Assembly (NCBI GenBank): GCA_030626365.1 | Contig: DAOUPC010000111.1 | Span: 1 to 8,392 of the forward strand | Length of the DNA stretch: 8,392 bases | Direction of reading: 5' to 3' | From: Paracoccaceae bacterium | GTDB lineage: Bacteria; Pseudomonadota; Alphaproteobacteria; Rhodobacterales; Rhodobacteraceae | Shown here: positions 1-5,770 of the stretch, piece by piece | How positions within the stretch are numbered: position 1 is the first letter of the stretch | How the letters are laid out: every line of letters starts with the position of its first letter | Translations under genes and position numbers: made by a program | Notes under the pieces: model-generated | Database searches by the model: none | What the model saw: only the letters and a program-made list of their open reading frames with translations | Told to the model about the DNA's origin: nothing

Positions 1-35
1 AGATCACGCACGGACATAAGTGGTTTATCGTTCAT
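1..35 (-). CDS. 5' end of next ABC importer gene, probably OppF/DppF-like ATPase (partial)
   Basis: An ATG at 35-33 overlaps the TGA stop (34-32) of the preceding ATPase gene in the pattern ATGA, and opens a frame reading MNDKPLMSVRD to the window edge. Only 11 whole codons are present, so no domain can be seen. The sense 'PLMSVRDL' resembles the first strand of ABC ATPases ('LLxVxdLxk'), and operons of this class normally end with a second ATPase that pairs with the OppD-like one. The call therefore rests mainly on gene order. A run of seven G on the coding strand lies 8-14 bases before the ATG and may serve as part of its ribosome-binding region. Translation is probably coupled to the upstream gene. 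Confidence 0.6.
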   Translation of the reverse strand, partial: MNDKPLMSVRD

Positions 36-1039
36 GATGCGGCCCCCCCATTCTTGTTTTGTGTGGCCAGATGGCACGCGACCTGGTGGCTGTCGGATAC
101 ACCCGAGAAACCGGGAATGACCGTTGAGCACACATCGCCAACGACCTGCGAACAGCGGGTGTTGAACACACATCCCGGTGGCCGTTCCAGCGGCGACGGG
201 ATGTCGCCGGGGATTGGTTTCAGGGGTGTGTCAAGGTCGTCAAGCGACGGCAGGGCCGCCAGCAACCCCTGGGTATAGGGATGCGCGGGCCTGCGGATCA
301 CGTCGCGCACCGTTCCATGTTCGACCACCCGGCCCAGATACATCACCGCAACATTATCGGCCGTCTGGGCAATCACGCCCAGATCATGGGTGATGAAAAT
401 GATGCCCATGCCGAATTCATCCACCAGATCCTTCATCAGGTCGATCACCTGCGCCTGAATGGTCACATCCAGCGCCGTGGTTGGTTCATCAGCGATCAGC
501 AGTTTGGGTTTGGTTGACAGGGCCATGGCGATCATCGCCCGCTGGCGCATGCCGCCCGACAGTTCAAAGGCGAACTGTTTGAACCGGGTCGAGGCGTCGG
601 ATATTCCCACCCGGTCCAGCATTTCGATCGACACTTCCTTGGCCCGCTTGGCATTCATATCCGTGTGGATCTGCAATTGTTCGACCATCTGGTCGCCGAT
701 GGAAATGGCCGGTGCAAAGCTGGCCATTGGTTCCTGAAAGATCATTGAGATCGCGCCACCCCGCACCACCTGCATGTCCTTGCCCTTTAGCGACATGATA
801 TCGACCGGGCCATCATCCAGATGCAGGGTGATTTTGGTGTCGTCAGAGTAAATCGCGTTTCCTGCGTTCAGCTTCATCAGGGATTTGGCGGTAACGGATT
901 TACCCGATCCCGATTCCCCAACCAGCCCCATCACCTCGCCTGCATTCAGCGAAAAGGACACATTATCCACCGCCGTGATACGACCTTCGTCGGTATCAAA
1001 TTGCAGGGTCAGGTTTTCAACATCCAAAAGCCGCGTCAT
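32..1039 (-). CDS. OppD/DppD-like ABC importer ATP-binding protein
   Basis: This 335-residue protein is a cytoplasmic ATPase that would power a peptide/oligosaccharide importer, working as one half of a heterodimer with the next gene product. All nucleotide-binding motifs are intact: Walker A GESGSGKS (41-48), Q-loop in FQEPM (101-105), ABC signature LSGGMRQR (160-167), Walker B LLIADE (180-185) and the switch histidine H218 in ITHDLG. After about residue 265 it has the oligopeptide/dipeptide transporter C-terminal domain (PIPGDIPSPLERPPGC), ending with four cysteines (290, 296, 304, 322). In DppD-type proteins a cysteine set in this region is known to bind a [4Fe-4S] cluster. Its ATG overlaps the stop of permease C (ATGA at 1039-1036) and its stop overlaps the following start. 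Family is certain; substrate is unknown. Confidence 0.95.
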   Translation of the reverse strand: MTRLLDVENLTLQFDTDEGRITAVDNVSFSLNAGEVMGLVGESGSGKSVTAKSLMKLNAGNAIYSDDTKITLHLDDGPVDIMSLKGKDMQVVRGGAISMIFQEPMASFAPAISIGDQMVEQLQIHTDMNAKRAKEVSIEMLDRVGISDASTRFKQFAFELSGGMRQRAMIAMALSTKPKLLIADEPTTALDVTIQAQVIDLMKDLVDEFGMGIIFITHDLGVIAQTADNVAVMYLGRVVEHGTVRDVIRRPAHPYTQGLLAALPSLDDLDTPLKPIPGDIPSPLERPPGCVFNTRCSQVVGDVCSTVIPGFSGVSDSHQVACHLATQNKNGGAAS

Positions 1040-2178
1040 TTCTTGGTATCCCCATAAGGATCGGCCGCATCGCGCAATCCGTCACCGACGAACACGAATG
1101 CCAACACAAGGATTATGAAAAAGATCACCGGTATGAAATACCATTGATAGTTCAGCAGCACATCTGCCGAGGTCACGTTTTGCAGCATCACCCCAAGTGA
1201 ATTCACCGGGTCCTTCAACCCCAGCCCGATAAAGGACAGCGCGGTTTCCGACAGCACCATATAGGGAAATGAAATCACCAGATCGACGATGATATAGCTG
1301 GTGAAACTGGGCAGCAGGTGTTTGCGGATAATATGCGGGGCCGAGGCACCGCACAGTTGTGCCGCCAGTACATATTCCTGATTTCGTTCGGTCAGAAGAT
1401 GCGTGCGCACCCGCCTGGCCAGCGTGGGCCAGCCAATGAACCCCAGAATGATCGAGATGAAGAAAAACCTTTCTTCTGCGCTCCAGGTGTCGGGGATAAA
1501 GGCCGCAAGGGCCATGAATAACGGGATGGCGGGCACGGTTCGCACCGTGTCGGTTATCATTTGCAGGACAGAGTCTATCCAGCCCCCGAAATAGCCCGAT
1601 ATGCCGCCAATAAGCAGCGCCAGCACAAAGGCAATGAACACGCCGATGGTCCCCACGGCCATTGAGGTCTTGATCGCATGGAAGGTGCGCGAAAAGATGT
1701 CCTTGCCGGTGCTGTCGGTTCCAAACAGGTGGATATATCCAACATCAGCCCCGAACAAATGCCGGTCAAAGGTCATGCCCAGCATTTTGTATTCGTCGCC
1801 CTTGGGGAACAGAACCACATAGCGGCGCGCTTCTCGGTCGACCGATGAAACCCAGCGGAAATTGGTCTTGATGGATCGTTCGCGGGTGGTCGTATAGACG
1901 AACGGGCGCGCGGAAAATCCGTTTTCATCCCAGAGTTTGGGTATCTGCGGCGCGCCGTTCAGGTAATCCTTGTCGCGCCCGGAAATCGTTGGGTCATAGG
2001 GGGTCAGGAATGGCGCGAACAGCCCCGAAAGGATCAGGATGATCAGCACCCAGGCCCCGACCATCGCGGCCTTTTGTTTCTTGAAACGTGCCCAGATCAA
2101 CTGACCCTGCGAGGCGGTGAAATACGCCTCTTTCAGTTTCTGGTTCACATTGGCATCTACGTTGCTTGCATCTGTCAT
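1036..2178 (-). CDS. OppC-like ABC importer permease with large insert
   Basis: A 380-residue inner-membrane permease of the OppC/DppC/YejE class, the partner of the OppB-like protein encoded just upstream. A cytoplasmic N-terminus leads to a first membrane helix at about 39-58 (GAWVLIILILSGLFAPFL). Residues 62-150 form a long hydrophilic insert, then the typical FGTDSTGKDIFSR motif (152-164) and about five further helices (near 173-195, 204-228, 238-255, 294-318, 347-366). The cytoplasmic EAA-type loop that contacts the ATPases is at about 269-290 (YVLAAQLCGASAPHIIRKHL). The C-terminus GDGLRDAADPYG is the family ending. Typical OppC proteins are near 300 residues; the excess is almost all the insert. 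The ATG at 2178 is 5 bp after the previous stop, and the gene overlaps the next by ATGA. Confidence 0.95.
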   Translation of the reverse strand: MTDASNVDANVNQKLKEAYFTASQGQLIWARFKKQKAAMVGAWVLIILILSGLFAPFLTPYDPTISGRDKDYLNGAPQIPKLWDENGFSARPFVYTTTRERSIKTNFRWVSSVDREARRYVVLFPKGDEYKMLGMTFDRHLFGADVGYIHLFGTDSTGKDIFSRTFHAIKTSMAVGTIGVFIAFVLALLIGGISGYFGGWIDSVLQMITDTVRTVPAIPLFMALAAFIPDTWSAEERFFFISIILGFIGWPTLARRVRTHLLTERNQEYVLAAQLCGASAPHIIRKHLLPSFTSYIIVDLVISFPYMVLSETALSFIGLGLKDPVNSLGVMLQNVTSADVLLNYQWYFIPVIFFIILVLAFVFVGDGLRDAADPYGDTKK

Positions 2179-2183
2179 GGCAT

Positions 2184-3188
2184 CTATCCCAGAATACTGC
2201 GGCGAACCCGCGGGTCAGTGATGGCAAGGATGATATCGGTGATGAAATTCAACGCCACGATACTGGCGGTCAGCATAAAGATGATCGCCCCGGCAAGTTG
2301 CTGATCGTTGGATCGCGCCAATGCCTCGATCAACAGTGATCCCGCCTCGGTCAGGGTCAGGATCAGCGCGACAATCGGCAGTTCATTGAAAATGCGGTTC
2401 AGGTCAAACCCAAGGCTGTTGATGATCGGTCCCAGCGCATGACGCGCCGGATAACGCCACAGCAACCGCCGCCCCGTCACGCCGCGCGCGGCGGCGGCGG
2501 TGACATAAAGTTTGCCAACCTCGTCCGACATCAGCGCGCGGACCGTTTGGATGGCGAATGCGGTGGCCGACCAGCCAAGGATGAACACCGGCAGCCATGC
2601 GTGCCCCAGGAAATCCTTGACCTTGGCCCATGACCAGGCGGCATCGCGGAATTCCTTTGAGAAAAGGCCGGTCAGGCTGTCGCCGTACATCACCGTTGAA
2701 AACAGCATGATCATCAGCGCCAGAAGGAAGTTCGGCAGCGCCAGACCCAGATAGCTGACCAGACGAAGTGAATTGTTCAGGGTGGCGTTCTTTGAGGTCG
2801 CGGCAAGAATGCCAACGGGGATTGCGATAATATAGGCCAGTATAAGCGCAGATAGACATAACCCCAGACTAAGCCAGAATTTTTGCCCCAAAAGCTGACT
2901 GATGTTTAGTCGCAGAATGCAGCTATCGCCAAATTCGCCGCGGAATGCGTTCACGATCCAGTTGCCCCAGCGTTGGATATATGGCTTGTCCAGCCCCAGG
3001 CGGACGCGCTCAATCTGAATGTCCTCGGGGGTGATCACCGACCCTTGCGAGTTTTTGAAGGCCACGTAACGCTCGGCACAGTCACCGGGGACCAGTTCCA
3101 TCAGTGAAAACACGATGAACGATACCAGAACCAGTGTCATAACGGCCAGACCTGCCCGAATAGCAACGAATCTTGCGAATTGAAGCAT
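2184..3188 (-). CDS. OppB-like ABC importer permease
   Basis: A 334-residue inner-membrane permease of the OppB/DppB class. It starts with the family's N-terminal helix (residues 5-28, FARFVAIRAGLAVMTLVLVS) followed by 'LVPGD' (32-36). The periplasmic segment contains LGLDKPYIQRWGNWI (64-78), and further helices follow near 105-130, 143-168, 198-215, 270-290 and 298-322. The ATPase-coupling loop is at about 228-250 (LYVTAAAARGVTGRRLLWRY), and the TEAGSLLIEAL and ITDPRVRRS segments near the end are typical. The ATG at 3188 was chosen because it begins exactly at the conserved N-terminus and has a G-rich stretch (GGGGGGCGG) upstream; an in-frame TTG at 3218 would add ten residues with no family match. 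It ends in TAG 5 bp before permease C. Confidence 0.94.
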   Translation of the reverse strand: MLQFARFVAIRAGLAVMTLVLVSFIVFSLMELVPGDCAERYVAFKNSQGSVITPEDIQIERVRLGLDKPYIQRWGNWIVNAFRGEFGDSCILRLNISQLLGQKFWLSLGLCLSALILAYIIAIPVGILAATSKNATLNNSLRLVSYLGLALPNFLLALMIMLFSTVMYGDSLTGLFSKEFRDAAWSWAKVKDFLGHAWLPVFILGWSATAFAIQTVRALMSDEVGKLYVTAAAARGVTGRRLLWRYPARHALGPIINSLGFDLNRIFNELPIVALILTLTEAGSLLIEALARSNDQQLAGAIIFMLTASIVALNFITDIILAITDPRVRRSILG

Positions 3189-3218
3189 TGGAATTTCCGC
3201 CCCCCGCGAAATATGCAA

Positions 3219-3233
3219 AGGCCATTTTGGCCT
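3219..3233. repeat. Small inverted repeat ahead of permease B
   Basis: AGGCCA-TTT-TGGCCT is a perfect 6-bp stem with a 3-nt loop, 30 bp upstream of the permease B start codon. In the transcript it would form just before the ribosome-binding region. There is no U-run after it on the minus strand, so it is not a standard terminator. It may be incidental. Confidence 0.4.
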
Positions 3234-3245
3234 GTTTTGTTATTG

Positions 3246-3275
3246 AACTGCGGGCAATCGGAACTGCCCGCAGTT
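3246..3275 (-). promoter_or_regulatory. Intra-operon hairpin between binding-protein and permease genes
   Basis: The arms AACTGCGGGCA (3246-3256) and TGCCCGCAGTT (3265-3275) form a perfect 11-bp stem with an 8-nt loop. It begins 25 nt after the TAA stop of the binding-protein gene, inside the only wide gap of the transporter operon. Reading in the gene direction the stem is followed by CAATAACAAAACAGG, with no U-tract, so full intrinsic termination is unlikely. Hairpins in this position in binding-protein operons are known to protect the upstream mRNA from 3' exonucleases or to reduce read-through, giving more binding protein than membrane parts; that role is inferred here. Confidence 0.65.
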
Positions 3276-3300
3276 GGTTTTTCAGATCACAAGACCTGGA

Positions 3301-5340
3301 TTATTCGTCCAGGAACCACTGCGATGCCCGGTACGGGTAGGTCCGGTAATACGCATAGGACTGCGTCTTGAACTCGGCAAAGTTCTTCAGATCATTGTTG
3401 TGATAGATCGGCGCAACCGCTTTGACGGTGCCGATGAACAACAGGTTGTCCACAATGTTCTGAACCATACGCGCGCCGATTTCGTTGGATTCGTCCGTTC
3501 CGACAATGGCCGTCTGGAAGATGTCGATATCAGCCATCAGGTCATAAACCCACTGGGGTGGTTTGACACCAGAGGCACCGTCAGTATCGACATACTGTCC
3601 CCACAACATACCAGAGGTGTGGTTAAAGTAGTTGTCGAACGGTGGCTGGAACAGCTCTGAAATACCCAGGATGACCGCGAGCGGCTGGCTCTTGGTGTAA
3701 AACGTCACGTCAAGCTGGTTGGATGATGCCGCTGAGCGATATTCGTCAGTGGTGATCTCTTTCACGGTGTTGTCGATGCCAACATCGCGCCAGTTCTGAC
3801 CAACAAGTTCAACCAGTTTGACCGAGCCACCTTGCGCCGCCACCTGGATGTTCAGCACCAGCTTGTCGCCATTGGGCAATTCGCGTGTGCCGTCCCCGTC
3901 GACGTCCTTCATGCCGATTTCATCCAGCAGGGCATTAGCCATGGCCGGATCGAACTGGGCAAAGGATTGCTCCATTTCTTTGGTGACAAACGAAGGTGTG
4001 GGCGAAAACGCAGTATACTGCTGCGGCGCGCCAAGGCCGAAAAACACCACTTCGTTGATCTCGTCGCGGTTCATTGCAACCGACATCGCCTGACGGAAAC
4101 GCAGATCACCGAACACTTCACGCTTGGCCATATTTTCCGACGTCACGTTGAACGAAAAGGTGTTCAGCGCGATTTCTGGTTTCAGATCAACCGTAAAGTT
4201 GCCCTTTTCCTGATTTTCCAGAAGCAGCGGCGCATAATCAAGGCTTAGCGACTGAGACTTATAGTCAACTTCGGAGTTGACCAGTTTCAGCAGGCGAACT
4301 TCGCTTTCACCGACAAACAGTTCGTCCTGTTCGCTGATGTAAGGCAGTTGGTTGCCGGCAGTATCAACCTGGAAGAAATACGGGTTGGCGACCAGATGGC
4401 GACCTTCGGTATTTTCCGAGATGATGATGTGGCTTTCCAGTGTCGGCACCGTGGCGGCAGGCATACCCGCGACCAGATCAGGCTTTGTCAGCATCGGCGT
4501 TGGCGTGTCCATCCAGTCCGAGTTGCCGTAATAACCCTTGATCGCGTCATAACCGTTCTCGAACCCGATCGCCTTGGCGTTTGCATCGGCGTTAGAGTCG
4601 ATATCCGGGTGGAACTGACCCAGGAATCCCATTGGCTGGAAACCCTGCGCATAGTGGTTGGCAAAATGCGACAACAGGCCCGGCTTGGGAGAGGGCAGGT
4701 TGAACTGCACGGTTTGTGCGTCAACAACGACCACGTCCATGACTTCGCCGCCGACCAGCACATAATCCTTGGGCTTTTCGCGCACGTTGCTGTCGGTTGC
4801 CAGATTGTCATACCAGAACTTGACGTCACGCGCGCCAAAGTCCGATCCGTCAGACCATTTGTGGCCCTTGCGCAGGAAGAATGTCAGTTGGGTGAAATCT
4901 TCGTTCCACTCCCATCCCTTGGCAATGTTGGGCACGATGGTTTGCAGGTCGTCCGAGTAACGCACAAGGTTGACGTGGCGGATCGACATAAAGTCGGATG
5001 TGCCGGCCTCGGTTGCGTTGGACAGCGCGTCCAGCGTGCCGCCGAACTTGCCGATGGCATCGTAAGGCACCACAACCAGCGGCTCTGCCGGTACACGGCC
5101 CGCCATGTCGGGCAGATCGCCGTTACCGATGATCCGCGCGTTCAGTGCCGCCGAATCCGGGTTGCCGGTGAATTCCATTTTACAGTTGGCGTTGGCCTCG
5201 AATGTGGCCAGTGCGAACTGCTGGGGGAATGCGCCGGGCGCAACGCCCTGCATGTCCGCAACCGTGATGCCCGGACAGCCAGCATTGGCGGCCCCGGCAA
5301 ACGCGGCAAACGCAACCCCTGTCAAAAGTAGTTTCTTCAT
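3301..5340 (-). CDS. Periplasmic solute-binding protein of Opp/Dpp-class ABC importer
   Basis: A 679-residue family 5 solute-binding protein (SBP_bac_5), which would capture the substrate in the periplasm and deliver it to the two permeases. Residues 1-20 are a Sec signal peptide (MKKLLLTGVAFAAF...) with an A-N-A cleavage site before Gly21. The core begins near residue 86 (PLVVVPYDAIGKFGGTL) and contains the family signature around 151-178 (LTFFLRKGHKWSDG, ARDVKFWYD). An EF-hand-like DVDGDGTRE lies at 479-487, and RFRQAMSVAMNRDEIN (414-429) is also typical. The protein is longer than usual (about 500-600): it has an 80-residue N-terminal extension with the mature protein's only two cysteines (22, 53). 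The ATG at 5340 has a GGGAG ribosome site; a GTG at 5436 would place 32 residues before the signal peptide. Substrate unknown: oligopeptide, oligosaccharide or muropeptide. Confidence 0.93.
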   Translation of the reverse strand: MKKLLLTGVAFAAFAGAANAGCPGITVADMQGVAPGAFPQQFALATFEANANCKMEFTGNPDSAALNARIIGNGDLPDMAGRVPAEPLVVVPYDAIGKFGGTLDALSNATEAGTSDFMSIRHVNLVRYSDDLQTIVPNIAKGWEWNEDFTQLTFFLRKGHKWSDGSDFGARDVKFWYDNLATDSNVREKPKDYVLVGGEVMDVVVVDAQTVQFNLPSPKPGLLSHFANHYAQGFQPMGFLGQFHPDIDSNADANAKAIGFENGYDAIKGYYGNSDWMDTPTPMLTKPDLVAGMPAATVPTLESHIIISENTEGRHLVANPYFFQVDTAGNQLPYISEQDELFVGESEVRLLKLVNSEVDYKSQSLSLDYAPLLLENQEKGNFTVDLKPEIALNTFSFNVTSENMAKREVFGDLRFRQAMSVAMNRDEINEVVFFGLGAPQQYTAFSPTPSFVTKEMEQSFAQFDPAMANALLDEIGMKDVDGDGTRELPNGDKLVLNIQVAAQGGSVKLVELVGQNWRDVGIDNTVKEITTDEYRSAASSNQLDVTFYTKSQPLAVILGISELFQPPFDNYFNHTSGMLWGQYVDTDGASGVKPPQWVYDLMADIDIFQTAIVGTDESNEIGARMVQNIVDNLLFIGTVKAVAPIYHNNDLKNFAEFKTQSYAYYRTYPYRASQWFLDE

Positions 5341-5348
5341 CCTGATTT

Positions 5349-5353
5349 CTCCC
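5349..5353 (-). promoter_or_regulatory. Ribosome-binding site deciding the binding-protein start
   Basis: GGGAG on the minus strand ends 8 nt before the ATG at 5340. It is the strongest Shine-Dalgarno match in the window and fixes the start at the signal-peptide methionine rather than at the upstream in-frame ATG (5355), which overlaps the site itself, or the GTG at 5436. Confidence 0.85.
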
Positions 5354-5487
5354 ATGTTAGTTAAAGGATGGTGTGTATTCCTGATACATTTCTGCCAACT
5401 GTGCCCGTCCCTCTGAGTTTGTATATCCGAGTTCACGTGCCAGCCTTTTTAGGATTTTCCGACAGCTATGTGTAATTCGTGTAACAC

Positions 5488-5507
5488 CCCCGGAGAAAGT
5501 TCCGGGG
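5488..5507. repeat. GC-rich hairpin 1 in control region
   Basis: CCCCGGA (5488-5494) and TCCGGGG (5501-5507) form a perfect 7-bp stem around a 6-nt loop. There is no T-run on either side. It begins at the last base of the first CGTGTAACACC copy and is followed 17 bp further on by a second GC-rich hairpin. Confidence 0.5.
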
Positions 5508-5524
5508 CCGTTTCGGGGGGCATG

Positions 5525-5543
5525 GCCCGGCACCAGACCGGGC
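5525..5543. repeat. GC-rich hairpin 2 in control region
   Basis: GCCCGG (5525-5530) and CCGGGC (5538-5543) form a perfect 6-bp stem with a 7-nt loop CACCAGA. Like hairpin 1 it lacks a T-run, so it would have to act as an RNA structure in a long leader, as part of a Rho-dependent end of the upstream transcript, or not at all. Confidence 0.45.
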
Positions 5544-5690
5544 GTGCTTATGTGCTGGAAAATAATGTCCGACCCGTTGTGTATTTACGTTTAACACCGC
5601 ACACCATTCATTTTTGTTATTCTTTTCAAACAAGCTGTGGTTCGAAACTTAGCACATACCCGGATTGTATCTAACCGGATTCCCCACCTC

Positions 5691-5716
5691 GGACACTTTG
5701 CAGGCGAAATGTGTCC
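5691..5716. repeat. Inverted repeat downstream of transglycosylase gene
   Basis: GGACAC (5691-5696) and GTGTCC (5711-5716) pair perfectly. The TTT and AAA just inside them can extend the stem with one bulged base, giving a near-palindrome of 26 bp. It lies 55 bp after the transglycosylase stop. No U-run follows in the gene direction. It may be a processing or stabilising 3' end of that mRNA, or an operator; the sequence does not decide. Confidence 0.4.
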
Positions 5717-5770
5717 ACGTCAACATGGCACGCCGGGTCAACACAAAGGCGTTAGTCGCGTGTGCGTGCG

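Larger units (their letters stand above)
5478..5598. repeat. Direct repeat pair CGT(G/T)TAACACC in the control region
   Basis: CGTGTAACACC (5478-5488) and CGTTTAACACC (5588-5598) agree at 10 of 11 bases, in the same orientation and 110 bp apart. A further GTGTAA at 5470-5475 precedes the first copy with a 9-bp period (second GTGTAA at 5479-5484). Such spaced repeats are possible sites for a regulator, but the short length means chance is not excluded. Confidence 0.35.
5341..5770 (-). promoter_or_regulatory. 430-bp intergenic control region of the transporter operon
   Basis: No convincing coding sequence lies here on either strand; the few short frames lack ribosome sites and family resemblance. 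The middle (about 5550-5680) is visibly AT-richer than the genes. The stretch should hold the promoter of the binding-protein operon and the 3' end of the transglycosylase transcript. Weak -10-like hexamers on the minus strand are TATACA (5425-5420) and TACAAT (5669-5664), but neither has a good -35 box at the right spacing, so no promoter is assigned. It contains two GC-rich hairpins, a pair of near-identical 11-mers and one longer inverted repeat, listed separately. No U-tailed terminator was found for the transglycosylase gene. Confidence 0.6.

Noticed and set aside
3189..3218. TTG start at 3218 for permease B
   Set aside because: The extra ten residues do not match the family, while the ATG at 3188 starts exactly at the conserved N-terminus.
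4348..5331. Long plus-strand open frame of 327 codons
   Set aside because: It lies wholly antisense to the well-supported binding-protein gene, its translation is rich in Arg, His and Val with no recognisable domain, and it has no convincing ribosome site. It is a mirror of GC-rich codon use.
5341..5436. GTG start at 5436 adding 32 residues to the binding protein
   Set aside because: It would bury the signal peptide inside the protein, and the strong GGGAG site serves the ATG at 5340.
5428..5442. TGGCACGTGAACTCG as a sigma-54 promoter
   Set aside because: The -24-like TGGCAC is present, but the -12 GC element is missing at the required spacing.
5660..5681. CCGGATT direct repeat with 15-bp period
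   Set aside because: Seven bases repeated twice in a 430-bp region is not enough to claim a regulatory site without conservation data.
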